Shown here one piece after another: positions 48,585-57,527 of a DNA stretch of 64,000 nt. A model generated the notes under the pieces. That model was not told the origin of the DNA and ran no database searches. It was given only the letters and a program-made list of their open reading frames with translations. The DNA lies in the NCBI GenBank assembly GCA_017472285.1, contig JAFUQQ010000030.1:1-64000 (forward strand), written 5' to 3'. The position numbers were made by a program, and so were the translations under genes. This DNA is from Clostridia bacterium (GTDB lineage: Bacteria; Bacillota; Clostridia; Oscillospirales; CAG-272). Numbering within the stretch: position 1 is the stretch's first letter; each line of letters starts with the position of its first letter.

Positions 48585-49646
48585 ATGCTGCTTTTATACA
48601 TTTTAGTAGCAATTTTGATGTTCGGTTCTTTAATTTTTATCCATGAACTCGGACATTTTCTGACAGCTCGTCTTTTTCAAGTAAAAATTTATGAATTTGC
48701 GATCGGTATGGGTCCAAAACTGATTTCATGGAAATCCAAAAAGAACGATACCGCATATTCTTTGCGTATGTTCCCGATCGGCGGTTTTGTCAGCATGGCG
48801 GGTGAAGATGAAGAATCCGATGATGAAGGCTCTCTCCGCAATAAAAAAGTATGGCAAAGGATCATCATTACTGCGGCAGGATCGGTATTCAATCTTTTGA
48901 TCGGTCTGATTGTAATGTTTTTTATCGTTGTTTTTTCTGCCAATATTGGTTCCACAAAAGTTTCCGCATTTCCTGAAGGGGCGCTTTCCGTTCAGACAGA
49001 AACCAAAGACGGATTGCTTGCCAATGACGAAATCCTTGCAATCAATGGAAAAAAAGTTCATGTTTTTTATGATATGAATTATAAAATTTCCCGTTACGGT
49101 GCAGAACCTGTTGATATCACCGTGCTTCGTGACGGCAAGGAAATCACGCTTGAAAACATTGTTTTCCCGACACAAATAGAGCAGGGCGTAACTTTCGGTA
49201 TGCGAGATTTCTACGTTCATTTGGAAGAAAAAAATCTTGGCATTATTCTGAAAACAACGTATTATCAATCAGTTTATACTGTCCGTATGGTTTATGATTC
49301 TTTGTATGACCTGATCACAGGCAAATTCGGTATTCAGCAGATGTCAGGGCCTGTTGGCATTACGAACGTCATTACCGATGCGGCACAGGATGCTGTGGAA
49401 ACCAAAGACGGCTCTTATCTTTTCATGCTGTTCGTCGTTTTGGCAATGAATCTCGGTTGCATGAATCTGCTTCCTTTTCCTGCGCTTGACGGCGGACGTA
49501 TCGTATTTCTGGCGATTGAAGGCATCCGAAGAAAGCCACTCGATGCAAGAATTGAAGGATATATCCATTTCGTCGGTATGGCTCTCCTTTTGCTTTTGAT
49601 GCTGATCATTACATTTAAAGATATCTTTACTTTGATTATTCGATAA
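48585..49646 (+). CDS. rseP: Site-2 protease, RseP/RasP type
   Basis: A 353-residue intramembrane zinc protease: HELGH (His20, Glu21, His24) in the first helix, GGFVSMAGEDEE, one PDZ domain (about 115-210), the third zinc ligand in NLLPFPALDGGRI near 300, and C-terminal helices. It cleaves anti-sigma factors and leftover signal peptides in the membrane. Good GGAGGAGC site. It lies in the usual position between dxr and ispG. Confidence 0.97.
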   Translation: MLLLYILVAILMFGSLIFIHELGHFLTARLFQVKIYEFAIGMGPKLISWKSKKNDTAYSLRMFPIGGFVSMAGEDEESDDEGSLRNKKVWQRIIITAAGSVFNLLIGLIVMFFIVVFSANIGSTKVSAFPEGALSVQTETKDGLLANDEILAINGKKVHVFYDMNYKISRYGAEPVDITVLRDGKEITLENIVFPTQIEQGVTFGMRDFYVHLEEKNLGIILKTTYYQSVYTVRMVYDSLYDLITGKFGIQQMSGPVGITNVITDAAQDAVETKDGSYLFMLFVVLAMNLGCMNLLPFPALDGGRIVFLAIEGIRRKPLDARIEGYIHFVGMALLLLLMLIITFKDIFTLIIR

Positions 49647-49669
49647 TATTGCATTCTGATGAGGTAAAA

Positions 49670-50749
49670 ATGAAGGACTATTCACTCGAAAGAAGAAAAA
49701 CGCATAAAATTTTTGTCGGCGATGTACAGATTGGAGGCAATGCTCCGATCTCTGTTCAATCTATGACCAATACGGATACGCATAATTATGATGCCACTTA
49801 TAGACAGATCAGAGCTTTAGAAGAAGTCGGTTGTGATATTGTCCGTATTACTGTCCCCGATCTTGCCGCGTGTGAGACGATCGCTCGACTGAAAAAAAGT
49901 AATATTCGTATCCCTCTTGTTGCCGATATTCATTTCGACTATCGTATTGCGCTTTCGGTTGCCGATGCGGGTGTTGATAAGATCAGGATCAATCCCGGTA
50001 ATATCGGTTCGGATGAAAAAGTGAAAGCAGTTGCAGAGAAATGCAAAGAACGTCATATTCCGATCAGAATCGGTATTAATAGTGGTTCTCTTGAAAAATC
50101 AATTCTCGCAAAATACGGTTCTCCCACACCGCAGGCTTTGGCTGAAAGTGCAATGTATCATGCTGCATTGTTGGAAAAATTCGATTTTGGTGATATTGCC
50201 ATTTCTATCAAATCCAGCGATGTCCGCAATATGATCGAAGCGAACCGAATTGTTGCCGCATCCTGTGATTATCCGCTCCATATCGGTGTGACTGAGGCGG
50301 GACGCGGAAATGCGGGGACGATCAAATCCGCCATCGGCATCGGCACGTTGCTTTGTGAAGGCATCGGTGATACCATCCGTGTTTCTCTTACGGATGATCC
50401 CGTCAAAGAGATTGAAGCAGGAAGATCGATCCTTCGCGCTTGCGGAAGATCGGAAGAAAAATTTATCAACCTTGTTTCTTGCCCCACTTGCGGCAGAACC
50501 AAAATTGATCTGATCCGCATTTGTGAAGAGCTTGAACGCAGATTATCTTCTGTTCGGGTCGATCGGAAATTGACTGTCGCTGTGATGGGATGTGTTGTGA
50601 ACGGTCCGGGTGAAGCTGCGGAAGCAGATATCGGTATTGCGGGAGGAAAGGGAGAAGGCATTTTGTTTTCTCACGGAACCATCCTCCGCCGTATTCCCGA
50701 AGAAAAACTTGTCGATGAATTGATTGAAGAAATCAAAAACCGTTCTTAA
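49670..50749 (+). CDS. ispG: 4-hydroxy-3-methylbut-2-en-1-yl diphosphate synthase
   Basis: A 359-residue Fe-S enzyme of the MEP pathway that turns MEcPP into HMBPP. SVQSMTNTDTH and VADIHFDYRIAL lie in the TIM barrel. The 4Fe-4S ligands are in SCPTCGRTKID and MGCVVNGPGEA. The frame starts at a TTG at 49649, but the ATG at 49670 has GAGG 5 bases upstream and begins the normal N-terminus (KDYSLERRKT). Confidence 0.97.
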   Translation: MKDYSLERRKTHKIFVGDVQIGGNAPISVQSMTNTDTHNYDATYRQIRALEEVGCDIVRITVPDLAACETIARLKKSNIRIPLVADIHFDYRIALSVADAGVDKIRINPGNIGSDEKVKAVAEKCKERHIPIRIGINSGSLEKSILAKYGSPTPQALAESAMYHAALLEKFDFGDIAISIKSSDVRNMIEANRIVAASCDYPLHIGVTEAGRGNAGTIKSAIGIGTLLCEGIGDTIRVSLTDDPVKEIEAGRSILRACGRSEEKFINLVSCPTCGRTKIDLIRICEELERRLSSVRVDRKLTVAVMGCVVNGPGEAAEADIGIAGGKGEGILFSHGTILRRIPEEKLVDELIEEIKNRS

Positions 50750-50760
50750 AATGAAATACT

Positions 50761-50793
50761 GCGCCTTTGCGTGATATCGTAAGGGCGCTTTTT
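50761..50793 (+). terminator. Terminator between ispG and polC
   Basis: GCGCCTTTGCG (50761-50771) pairs with CGTAAGGGCGC (50778-50788) with two G-T pairs, followed by TTTTTC. Confidence 0.75.
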
Positions 50794-50832
50794 CAAACCA
50801 TAGAAAAATTGCAAAGAAAGGATGTATCATCT

Positions 50833-53800
50833 ATGGCAAAAACGCTGATAGCAGTTTTTTCACGTTATTTGCCCGACAGCGAGGGACGAATTTTTTTGGA
50901 AAATGCAAAGCTTGTTGGGAATATCCGCGTGGATAAACATTTACGGATGCTTGAAGTGGATTTTTCTTATGCCGAATTGCTCCCAAAATCCAAATTGTAT
51001 CGATTGGAAAATGAGATCGCGAAAGCTTATGCGCTTAATTCCGTAAGATTGCTGCCAAAATATCCCCAAGGGCTTTTTTCGGAAGCTTACTTTCCGGAAA
51101 TCATGTATGAGGCATACCGTACCAATATCATATCGAAAAGCTTTTTGCAGGAATATAAAGCTACATTTGAAGGCGACCGTATTACGATTGATATCATGTT
51201 TGGAAACGGCGGCGTTCATTTTGTTGAGTATAATCATATCGGAGAAAAGATCGCCGCAATCATTTTCAAAGAATTTGGATTGCAATATAAATTTTCTTTC
51301 CGCAAGGCAAACGGATACGTTTCCGATCGCTCGGAACGGATGGAAAAAGAATTGAGTAGATTCCGTACAGCAAAGCCGGCGATCGCTCAAACGACCAACG
51401 AAAACGTAGGTACTCCTGTCAACACAGAAAAAAGCCCAAGTGTTTACAAAACACCGACCAAAACCTTTACGGATGATGACGGTTATCTCCATATCGGAAA
51501 CAGTGTATTTGATTTCACAGATGCAAGTCCGCTGATTGGCGAAGCATTCGAGATCAAACCTTCTCCGATTTTTTCCATGAGATATCCGAAAGATTCCGTT
51601 ATTCTCGTTGGAGAGATTCTTGGAAAAGAGATTGCGGAACGAAAAACCAAAGGAAAATATAAAACGGAATTTTGTATCACAGACTATGAAGCGACGATCA
51701 TGGCGCGATTCGGTATCACGGATGAAGAATTGCCCAAATATCAGGAACTTTCCGACGGTATGCAAGTTGCTGTGAGAGGGTCTTTACATTATGACGACTT
51801 TGACAGGGAACTTGTTCTGACACCGTTCGCTATTATGCAGATCAAAAAGATCGGACGTATGGACTGTGCGCCAGAAAAACGTGTGGAATTGCATCTGCAT
51901 ACGAATATGTCGCAGATGGATGCCATCATTCCTCCTGATGTGGTCGTAAAAACAGCGCACAAATGGGGACATAAAGCCGTAGCGATTACCGATCACGGTA
52001 ATGTGCAAGGATATCAGGAAGCCATGAAAGCCGCGGGAAAGCTCGGAATGAAAGTGATTTATGGCATGGAAGCTTATTTCGTCAACGATGAAGAAAAGAC
52101 GGTTTATGGTGATACCCACGTGAATTTTCATGATGAATTTGTCGTTTTCGATATTGAAACGACAGGTCTTTCTTCTCTCAGCTCAAAAATCACGGAGATC
52201 GGTGCTGTTTTAGTCAAGAATGATGAAGTGCTTTCGGTCTTCAATACTTTTGTCAATCCTGAAATGCCGATTCCCGAAGATATTGTGGAATTGACGGGTA
52301 TTACGGATGAAATGGTTACAGATGCACCCAAAACAAAGGAAGCTGTTCAGAAATTTTTGGATTTTATCGGGGATCGTATGCTTGTTGCACATAACGCTTC
52401 GTTTGATATCAGCTTTATCCGAAAGGCTGCTCAGGATCATGATCTTCCGTTTAATAACACCTATCTGGATACGCTTTCTATGTCCAGATTCGTCAATCCC
52501 GATCTGAAAAACCATAAGCTCAATACCATTGCGGACTATTTCAAACTCGGTGATTTCAATCATCACCGAGCCTCCGATGATGCGGAGATGACCGCTAAAA
52601 TCTTTTATCGCATGGCTGCCAAGCTTGAAAATGACGGCGTATCTACCACGGCAGAAATGTCTGCCGCTATGGCTGACCGTACCGATCCTTTAAAATTGAA
52701 TACATATCATATGATCATTCTTGTCAAAAATGCAGAAGGTCTGAAAAATCTTTATAAAATGATTTCTTTCAGTTATCTGAAATATTATAAAAAACGTCCC
52801 CGCATTCCCAAAACATTATTGGATGAACACCGTGAAGGTCTGATCATTGGTTCCGCATGTGAGGCCGGCGAGCTTTACAGCGCGATCATGGCAAGTAAAC
52901 CTTGGGATGAGCTTGTTTCCATTGCGAATTTTTATGATTATCTGGAAATTCAACCGCTTTGCAATAATAGCTTTATGATCGCCAAAAATATGGTTTCGGG
53001 TGAAGAAGAATTGAAAAAAATCAATCAGAAAATCATTCAATTGGGCGAAGAAACGGGAAAACCTGTCGTTGCTACCTGTGACGCGCATTTTATGGACAAG
53101 ACGGATGAAATTTACCGTAAAATATTGCTTGCCGGCATGAAATACGATGATGTTGACCATGATACAGGACTTTATATGCGTACAACCGAAGAGATGCTTG
53201 CAGAGTTTTCGTATCTCGGAGAAGAAAAAGCGCATGAAGTTGTCATTACAAATACCAATAAGATCGCTGATATGGTAGAAGACGGCATTCGTCCGTTTCC
53301 TGACGGCACGTTTACACCGAAAATGGAAGGTGCGGAAGAAGATCTTCGCCGCATTTGTTATGAAAGGGCCGAATCTCTTTATGGTAATCCGTTGCCGCAG
53401 ATCGTAGAAAAACGTCTGGATAAAGAATTAACATCAATTATCAAAAACGGTTTTGCCGTATTGTACATGATCGCACAGAAGCTTGTTTGGTACAGCGAAC
53501 AGCAAGGTTATCTTGTCGGTTCAAGAGGTTCTGTTGGTTCGTCATTCGTCGCTTCGATGGCAGGTATTTCGGAGGTAAATCCGTTACCTCCGCATTATTA
53601 TTGTCCGAATTGCAAATATTCGCAATTCATTCTTGATGGTTCTTACGGTTCAGGCTTTGACTTGCCCGATGCAAAATGCCCGTGTTGCGGTACGGATATG
53701 AGGGGAGACGGACATGACATTCCGTTTGAAACGTTTCTTGGGTTCTATGGTGATAAATCTCCCGATATTGACTTGAATTTCTCAGGCGAAGTGCAGGGAA

Positions 53801-55197
53801 AGGTACATAAATATACGGAAGAACTTTTTGGTGCGGAAAACGTATTTCGTGCGGGAACGATCGGCGGTGTCGCGGATAAGACCGCTTTCGGATATGCGTC
53901 CAAATATGCGGAAGAACGCAATATACCGCTCAGTAAAGCAGAGATCATACGGTTGACCAAAAAGTGTATCGGTGTCAAACGTACAACGGGGCAGCATCCG
54001 GGCGGCATCGTTGTTGTGCCGAAAGAATACGATATTTATGATTTTTGTCCCGTTCAGCACCCCGCGGACGATCCCAATTCGGATATCATCACGACGCATT
54101 TCACATTTGAATATCTTCACGATACACTTTTGAAGTTGGATGAATTGGGACACGATATTCCGACAAAATATAAATATCTGGAGCGTTTTTCAGGGCTCAA
54201 CGTCATGGAACTTCCTATGAACGATCAGGAGGTTTATGAGCTTTTCCGTTCGACACAAACCCTTGGAGCAACACCGGATGAGATCGGCGGATGTAAGATC
54301 GGTACATTGGGACTCCCTGAATTTGGCACGGCGTTCGTTATGCCTGTCGTGATCGAAGCAAGACCGAAAAACTTCAACGATCTTTTGCAGATTTCGGGAT
54401 TGACTCACGGAACGGGTCTTTGGCTCGGTAATGCACAGGATCTCATCAAAAACGGGATTTGTGACATTTCCAAGGTTGTAGGAACACGTGATAGTATTAT
54501 GCTTGCGCTGATTCGATACGGATTGGATGACAGCACGTCGTTCAAAATTATGGAATTTGTCCGTAAAAACAAAGCTGGAAAACCAATCCCCGATAATATG
54601 CTGGCGGCAATGCGGGAAAAAAATGTGGATGAATGGTATATCGATAGCTTGACAAAAATTCGTTATATGTTCCCGAAAGCACACGCTGCGGCATATGTTA
54701 TGAGTGCGATTCGTCTTGGATGGTTCAAGGTTCATCAACCGATCGTCTTTTATTGCGCATATTTCAGCGCCGCCCCCGGTGGATTTGACGGTTCGATTGC
54801 ATCCAAAGGCAAAGCAAGAGTTGCAAAACTGATCAATGACTTGAAAGCCAAAGATAAAAAAGAGCGTACGCAAAAGGATGATGATACCATTGCTGCAATG
54901 CAGATCGCGTTGGAATGTTTGGGACGAGGATATCGTTTTCTGCCTGTTGATCTTTATAAATCTGATGCAAGAATGTTTCTTCCCGAAAACAATGCGATCC
55001 GTTTGCCATTCGGTAGTTTGCCCGGACTCGGAGAAGCTGCAGCATTGAAGCTTCAGGAAGCAAGGGCAGACGGAGAATATTTCTCTGTTGAAGACTTGAA
55101 ACAACGTACGGGAATCTCCAAAGCCGTCATTGAAATTCTGACGGAAGGCGGTGTTTTAGACGGATTATCCGAAACCAATCAGCTCAGACTTTTTTGA
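50833..55197 (+). CDS. polC: DNA polymerase III PolC-type alpha subunit
   Basis: A 1454-residue replicative polymerase of low-GC Gram-positives. Domains in order: N-terminal domain I, an OB fold (about 240-330), the PHP domain (VELHLHTNMSQMDA near 350), the inserted 3'-5' proofreading exonuclease (VVFDIETTGLSS near 436, DEDDh type), the rest of PHP, then the palm with the catalytic Asp pair in SPDIDLNF near 976. A Cys-zinc cluster (CPNCKYSQF...CPCCG near 925-957) precedes the palm, and the C-terminal helix-hairpin-helix and OB region follows. The frame is open from 50767, inside the preceding terminator; the ATG at 50833 after AAAGGA is the start. Confidence 0.98.
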   Translation: MAKTLIAVFSRYLPDSEGRIFLENAKLVGNIRVDKHLRMLEVDFSYAELLPKSKLYRLENEIAKAYALNSVRLLPKYPQGLFSEAYFPEIMYEAYRTNIISKSFLQEYKATFEGDRITIDIMFGNGGVHFVEYNHIGEKIAAIIFKEFGLQYKFSFRKANGYVSDRSERMEKELSRFRTAKPAIAQTTNENVGTPVNTEKSPSVYKTPTKTFTDDDGYLHIGNSVFDFTDASPLIGEAFEIKPSPIFSMRYPKDSVILVGEILGKEIAERKTKGKYKTEFCITDYEATIMARFGITDEELPKYQELSDGMQVAVRGSLHYDDFDRELVLTPFAIMQIKKIGRMDCAPEKRVELHLHTNMSQMDAIIPPDVVVKTAHKWGHKAVAITDHGNVQGYQEAMKAAGKLGMKVIYGMEAYFVNDEEKTVYGDTHVNFHDEFVVFDIETTGLSSLSSKITEIGAVLVKNDEVLSVFNTFVNPEMPIPEDIVELTGITDEMVTDAPKTKEAVQKFLDFIGDRMLVAHNASFDISFIRKAAQDHDLPFNNTYLDTLSMSRFVNPDLKNHKLNTIADYFKLGDFNHHRASDDAEMTAKIFYRMAAKLENDGVSTTAEMSAAMADRTDPLKLNTYHMIILVKNAEGLKNLYKMISFSYLKYYKKRPRIPKTLLDEHREGLIIGSACEAGELYSAIMASKPWDELVSIANFYDYLEIQPLCNNSFMIAKNMVSGEEELKKINQKIIQLGEETGKPVVATCDAHFMDKTDEIYRKILLAGMKYDDVDHDTGLYMRTTEEMLAEFSYLGEEKAHEVVITNTNKIADMVEDGIRPFPDGTFTPKMEGAEEDLRRICYERAESLYGNPLPQIVEKRLDKELTSIIKNGFAVLYMIAQKLVWYSEQQGYLVGSRGSVGSSFVASMAGISEVNPLPPHYYCPNCKYSQFILDGSYGSGFDLPDAKCPCCGTDMRGDGHDIPFETFLGFYGDKSPDIDLNFSGEVQGKVHKYTEELFGAENVFRAGTIGGVADKTAFGYASKYAEERNIPLSKAEIIRLTKKCIGVKRTTGQHPGGIVVVPKEYDIYDFCPVQHPADDPNSDIITTHFTFEYLHDTLLKLDELGHDIPTKYKYLERFSGLNVMELPMNDQEVYELFRSTQTLGATPDEIGGCKIGTLGLPEFGTAFVMPVVIEARPKNFNDLLQISGLTHGTGLWLGNAQDLIKNGICDISKVVGTRDSIMLALIRYGLDDSTSFKIMEFVRKNKAGKPIPDNMLAAMREKNVDEWYIDSLTKIRYMFPKAHAAAYVMSAIRLGWFKVHQPIVFYCAYFSAAPGGFDGSIASKGKARVAKLINDLKAKDKKERTQKDDDTIAAMQIALECLGRGYRFLPVDLYKSDARMFLPENNAIRLPFGSLPGLGEAAALKLQEARADGEYFSVEDLKQRTGISKAVIEILTEGGVLDGLSETNQLRLF

Positions 55198-55255
55198 TCT
55201 TTTTAAATTTTATACAAAAATGTATTATAAATATCAAAAAAATTGTAAAAAAGTA

Positions 55256-55284
55256 TTGAAAAACGGCGAAAATAATGGTATACT
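55256..55284 (+). promoter_or_regulatory. Promoter of the HU gene
   Basis: TTGAAA at 55256-55261, 17-base spacer, TATACT at 55279-55284. Confidence 0.78.
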
Positions 55285-55333
55285 ATTGTAACCGAAAAAA
55301 TCAAATTATAATGCAAAGAAAGGGTTTTTATAT

Positions 55334-55609
55334 ATGAATAAGACACAACTTATCGATTCTATCGTTTTGAAAACAGGTATCAAGAAAAAAGATGCGGAAG
55401 CTGTTTTGTCTGCCGCAATCGAATCTATTGTGGAAGCACTTGAGGACGGCGAAAAGGTTCAGATCTCTGGACTCGGTTCTTTTGAAGTGAAAACCAGAGC
55501 AAAAAGACTTGGCAGAAATCCCAAAACACAGGAAACCATCACAATTCCTGCATCCAAATATCCTGCGTTCTCTGCAAGCAAGACACTCAAAGATTCCGTT
55601 AATAAATAA
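55334..55609 (+). CDS. HU-family DNA-binding protein
   Basis: A 91-residue histone-like protein: MNKTQLIDSIVLKTG helix, GLGSFEVKTRAKRLGRNPKT arm leading into the DNA minor-groove beta ribbon, then IPASKYPAFSASKTLKD. It binds and bends DNA as a dimer. Strong GAAAGGG site and its own promoter. A hairpin at 55634-55653 follows. Confidence 0.97.
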   Translation: MNKTQLIDSIVLKTGIKKKDAEAVLSAAIESIVEALEDGEKVQISGLGSFEVKTRAKRLGRNPKTQETITIPASKYPAFSASKTLKDSVNK

Positions 55610-55633
55610 ACATTTTCTATGCAATCAAAGTAT

Positions 55634-55653
55634 CGGCTGAATTTTTTCAGCCG
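55634..55653 (+). terminator. Hairpin after the HU gene
   Basis: CGGCTGAA-TTTT-TTCAGCCG, a perfect 8-bp stem with a tetraloop, followed by TGCTTTATTA. It is a weak or partial terminator before rqcP. Confidence 0.65.
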
Positions 55654-55686
55654 TGCTTTATTATAATAATAAGGAAGGAAATTTTT

Positions 55687-55929
55687 ATGCGTTTAGATAA
55701 ATATCTGAAAGTTTCCAGAATCATCAAACGAAGAACTGTTGCCAATAATGCTTGCGATTCCGAGCATGTCAAAGTAAACGGTCGTGATGCAAAAGCATCT
55801 TATGATGTCAAAGTTGGTGATATCATCGAAGTTTCTTTCGGTGAACGCGTTTTAAAGATCCGCGTCAAGGATATCAAGGAACACACCTTAAAAAATGATG
55901 CTTCTGAACTTTATGAGGTTTTGAGTTAA
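55687..55929 (+). CDS. rqcP: S4-domain RNA-binding protein RqcP
   Basis: An 80-residue S4 protein (RLDKYLKVSRIIKRRTVAN at the start, then VKVNGRDAKASYDVKVGDII). It is the RqcP/YabO/Hsp15-like factor that helps RqcH add Ala tails in ribosome quality control. Its position between HU and yabP is conserved in spore-forming Firmicutes. ATG follows AAGGAAGG. Confidence 0.93.
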   Translation: MRLDKYLKVSRIIKRRTVANNACDSEHVKVNGRDAKASYDVKVGDIIEVSFGERVLKIRVKDIKEHTLKNDASELYEVLS

Positions 55930-55939
55930 GCATATTTTT

Positions 55940-55988
55940 TCACCCTTTCGCATATAAGATACAATGATATTGATATGCGAAAGGGTGA
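55940..55988 (+). promoter_or_regulatory. Perfect 16-bp hairpin masking the yabP ribosome-binding site
   Basis: TCACCCTTTCGCATAT (55940-55955) and ATATGCGAAAGGGTGA (55973-55988) are perfectly complementary, with a 17-base loop. The second arm contains the yabP Shine-Dalgarno sequence AAAGGGTG. There is no T-run after it, so it is not a normal terminator. On the transcript coming from rqcP, yabP translation should be blocked. A shorter transcript starting inside the loop would be free of the hairpin. Confidence 0.65.
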
Positions 55989-55993
55989 TCGTA

Positions 55994-56269
55994 TTGGATA
56001 CAATAGAATCAAAATGTGCATCAATGATGCTTTGGGAAAGAAAAAAACTTCAGCTTTCGGGAATTGAAGATGTGATCAGTTTTGATGAACTCAGCGTTTA
56101 TCTCGTAACGGATAACGGAAATTTACTCGTCGAGGGGACGGAATTACATATCACGACGCTTGATGTGGCTTCTGGAAACATGATCATCGAAGGTTTGATC
56201 CGTTCCATGATTTATAACGACAAAGAAACAAAGAAAAAAGACGGTTTCTTTGCAAAAATGCTGAAATGA
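55994..56269 (+). CDS. yabP: Sporulation protein YabP
   Basis: A 91-residue protein with the YabP fold: LQLSGIEDVISFDELSVYL, GTELHITTLDVASGNMIIEG and LIRSMIYNDKE. YabP is needed for spore cortex and coat assembly and is made in the mother cell. The frame is open from an ATG at 55964, but that ATG lies in the hairpin loop with no ribosome-binding site. AAAGGGTG with 6-base spacing points to TTG at 55994. It overlaps yabQ by 4 bases (ATGA). Confidence 0.9.
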   Translation: MDTIESKCASMMLWERKKLQLSGIEDVISFDELSVYLVTDNGNLLVEGTELHITTLDVASGNMIIEGLIRSMIYNDKETKKKDGFFAKMLK

Positions 56270-56784
56270 CGGAATTTTTTTATGATTCCTGTTCCTTGAT
56301 CCTCCAATTTTTGATTCCCGGTGTGTTTTTAGGAATTGTGTACGATGTTTTTCGATTATCCAGAATCGCAAGAAACGATAAAACCTTTGATCCGAAAAAC
56401 GCGATTCAAAAACGATTTTTCAGGAAAACGGAATCGGATCCAAAAAAGAAAAAAAGACATTGTGGTGATACTGCGATTATATGGGTCGAAGACATCTTCT
56501 TTTTTTTGATCGTTGCCCTTACTGAAATCTTGATGTTATTTCAACTGAATGGTGGGGAGATCCGTATCTACTGTCTTCTCTTTTCTGCGATCGGATTTGT
56601 AATCTATCAGAAATCGATCGGCAATCTTCTGATATTTTTATCAAAAAGAATTATTTATTTCATCCGTCGGATCCTTTATATATTGGCGTGCGCTATATTA
56701 ATACCATCTTTTTGGATCATACGGATATTAAAAAAATTGATTTCATTCATCAGAAAATCTCCGACTGTACCGCCGGAGATTTGA
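56266..56784 (+). CDS. yabQ: Sporulation membrane protein YabQ
   Basis: A 172-residue membrane protein: QFLIPGVFLGIVYDVFRLSR near 14-33 is the YabQ signature, followed by a charged loop and two or three more helices and a basic amphipathic C-terminal part. YabQ is required for cortex formation in Bacillus. It is translationally coupled to yabP and followed after 19 bases by the divIC-like gene, the classical order. Confidence 0.93.
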   Translation: MTEFFYDSCSLILQFLIPGVFLGIVYDVFRLSRIARNDKTFDPKNAIQKRFFRKTESDPKKKKRHCGDTAIIWVEDIFFFLIVALTEILMLFQLNGGEIRIYCLLFSAIGFVIYQKSIGNLLIFLSKRIIYFIRRILYILACAILIPSFWIIRILKKLISFIRKSPTVPPEI

Positions 56785-56803
56785 AGAAAGGACGTGGTTA
56801 TTT

Positions 56804-57073
56804 TTGAAAAAAAAGACTCTGTTTTTCAAAATCGCTTTGATATGCGTTGCTTGTTTTGTTGTAATCTATATTATTTCTCTGCAAATACAACTTCGATCCT
56901 TGCAAAAAGAACGCGATTCCTTGAAAGAAATCGTGGATGATTATCAGATGTCGATCGCTGAAATGGAACATGAATTGTTGCTTCCCAAAGAAGAATATAT
57001 CGCAAAATATGCAAGGGAAGTGCTCGGATATCATAAACACAGCGACATTATTTTCAAAGAAAAAACAAATTGA
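56804..57073 (+). CDS. FtsB/DivIC-type septum formation initiator
   Basis: An 89-residue bitopic membrane protein: one helix (about 8-26), then a coiled coil (QIQLRSLQKERDSLKEIVDD) and the conserved end IAKYAREVLGYHK. It would join FtsL and DivIB in the divisome. The start is TTG at 56804 behind AAAGGACGTGG. Its position after yabQ matches DivIC of Bacillus. Confidence 0.92.
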   Translation: MKKKTLFFKIALICVACFVVIYIISLQIQLRSLQKERDSLKEIVDDYQMSIAEMEHELLLPKEEYIAKYAREVLGYHKHSDIIFKEKTN

Positions 57074-57094
57074 TCCAAGCGAGAGTTTATTCTC

Positions 57095-57123
57095 TTGACA
57101 ATCAATCTATAATATATTATAAT
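57095..57123 (+). promoter_or_regulatory. Perfect consensus promoter of the 98-residue protein gene
   Basis: TTGACA at 57095-57100, 17-base spacer, TATAAT at 57118-57123. Confidence 0.9.
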
Positions 57124-57161
57124 ATAAATGTTAGATATATTTGGAAAGGAGCTTAAAAATT

Positions 57162-57458
57162 ATGAACGAAAAAATGCCTATCGAAGGCAAATATTTAATG
57201 TATAAAGGAAAACCTCTCCTCAGAGAAAAAAATTGGATCTGCTACGGTAATATGACAGATAAATATTATTTATCTATGCTTATTATCAATAACAAAACGG
57301 TCAATGGCAAAGAGGTTCCGAATAGCATTCTGGTTCAGATTTTGACAACAGGAACAGACACAAAAATATACAAACAAATTACCAAGGTCGGTTTGGCTGA
57401 TGCCCTTGACATCGGTACGATTTGGTTGGAAAGAGCGCTTTCCGATTCTGCCACATAA
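57162..57458 (+). CDS. Conserved-looking small protein of unknown function
   Basis: A 98-residue soluble protein: EGKYLMYKGKPLLREKNWICYGNM at the start (split by a turn), a YYLSMLIINNKTVNGKEVPN strand-turn block, and a C-terminal DIGTIWLERALSDS helix. I recall similar proteins in other Clostridia but no function. The frame opens with TTG at 57141, which lies inside the ribosome-binding region; AAAGGAG serves the ATG at 57162. Perfect promoter and its own terminator, so it is probably well expressed and monocistronic. Confidence 0.8.
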   Translation: MNEKMPIEGKYLMYKGKPLLREKNWICYGNMTDKYYLSMLIINNKTVNGKEVPNSILVQILTTGTDTKIYKQITKVGLADALDIGTIWLERALSDSAT

Positions 57459-57466
57459 TGATATTC

Positions 57467-57501
57467 AGTCAGACGGATACGTTCGTCTGACTTTTTCTTT
57501 T
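57467..57501 (+). terminator. Terminator of the 98-residue protein gene
   Basis: AGTCAGACG (57467-57475) and CGTCTGACT (57484-57492), followed by TTTTCTTTT. Confidence 0.88.
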
Positions 57502-57527
57502 AAAGGATATTAAAAGGAGGAAATGAT

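Noticed and set aside
55964..55993. Earlier ATG start for yabP
   Set aside because: The ATG at 55964 lies in the loop of the 16-bp hairpin without a Shine-Dalgarno sequence, whereas AAAGGGTG is correctly spaced for TTG at 55994.
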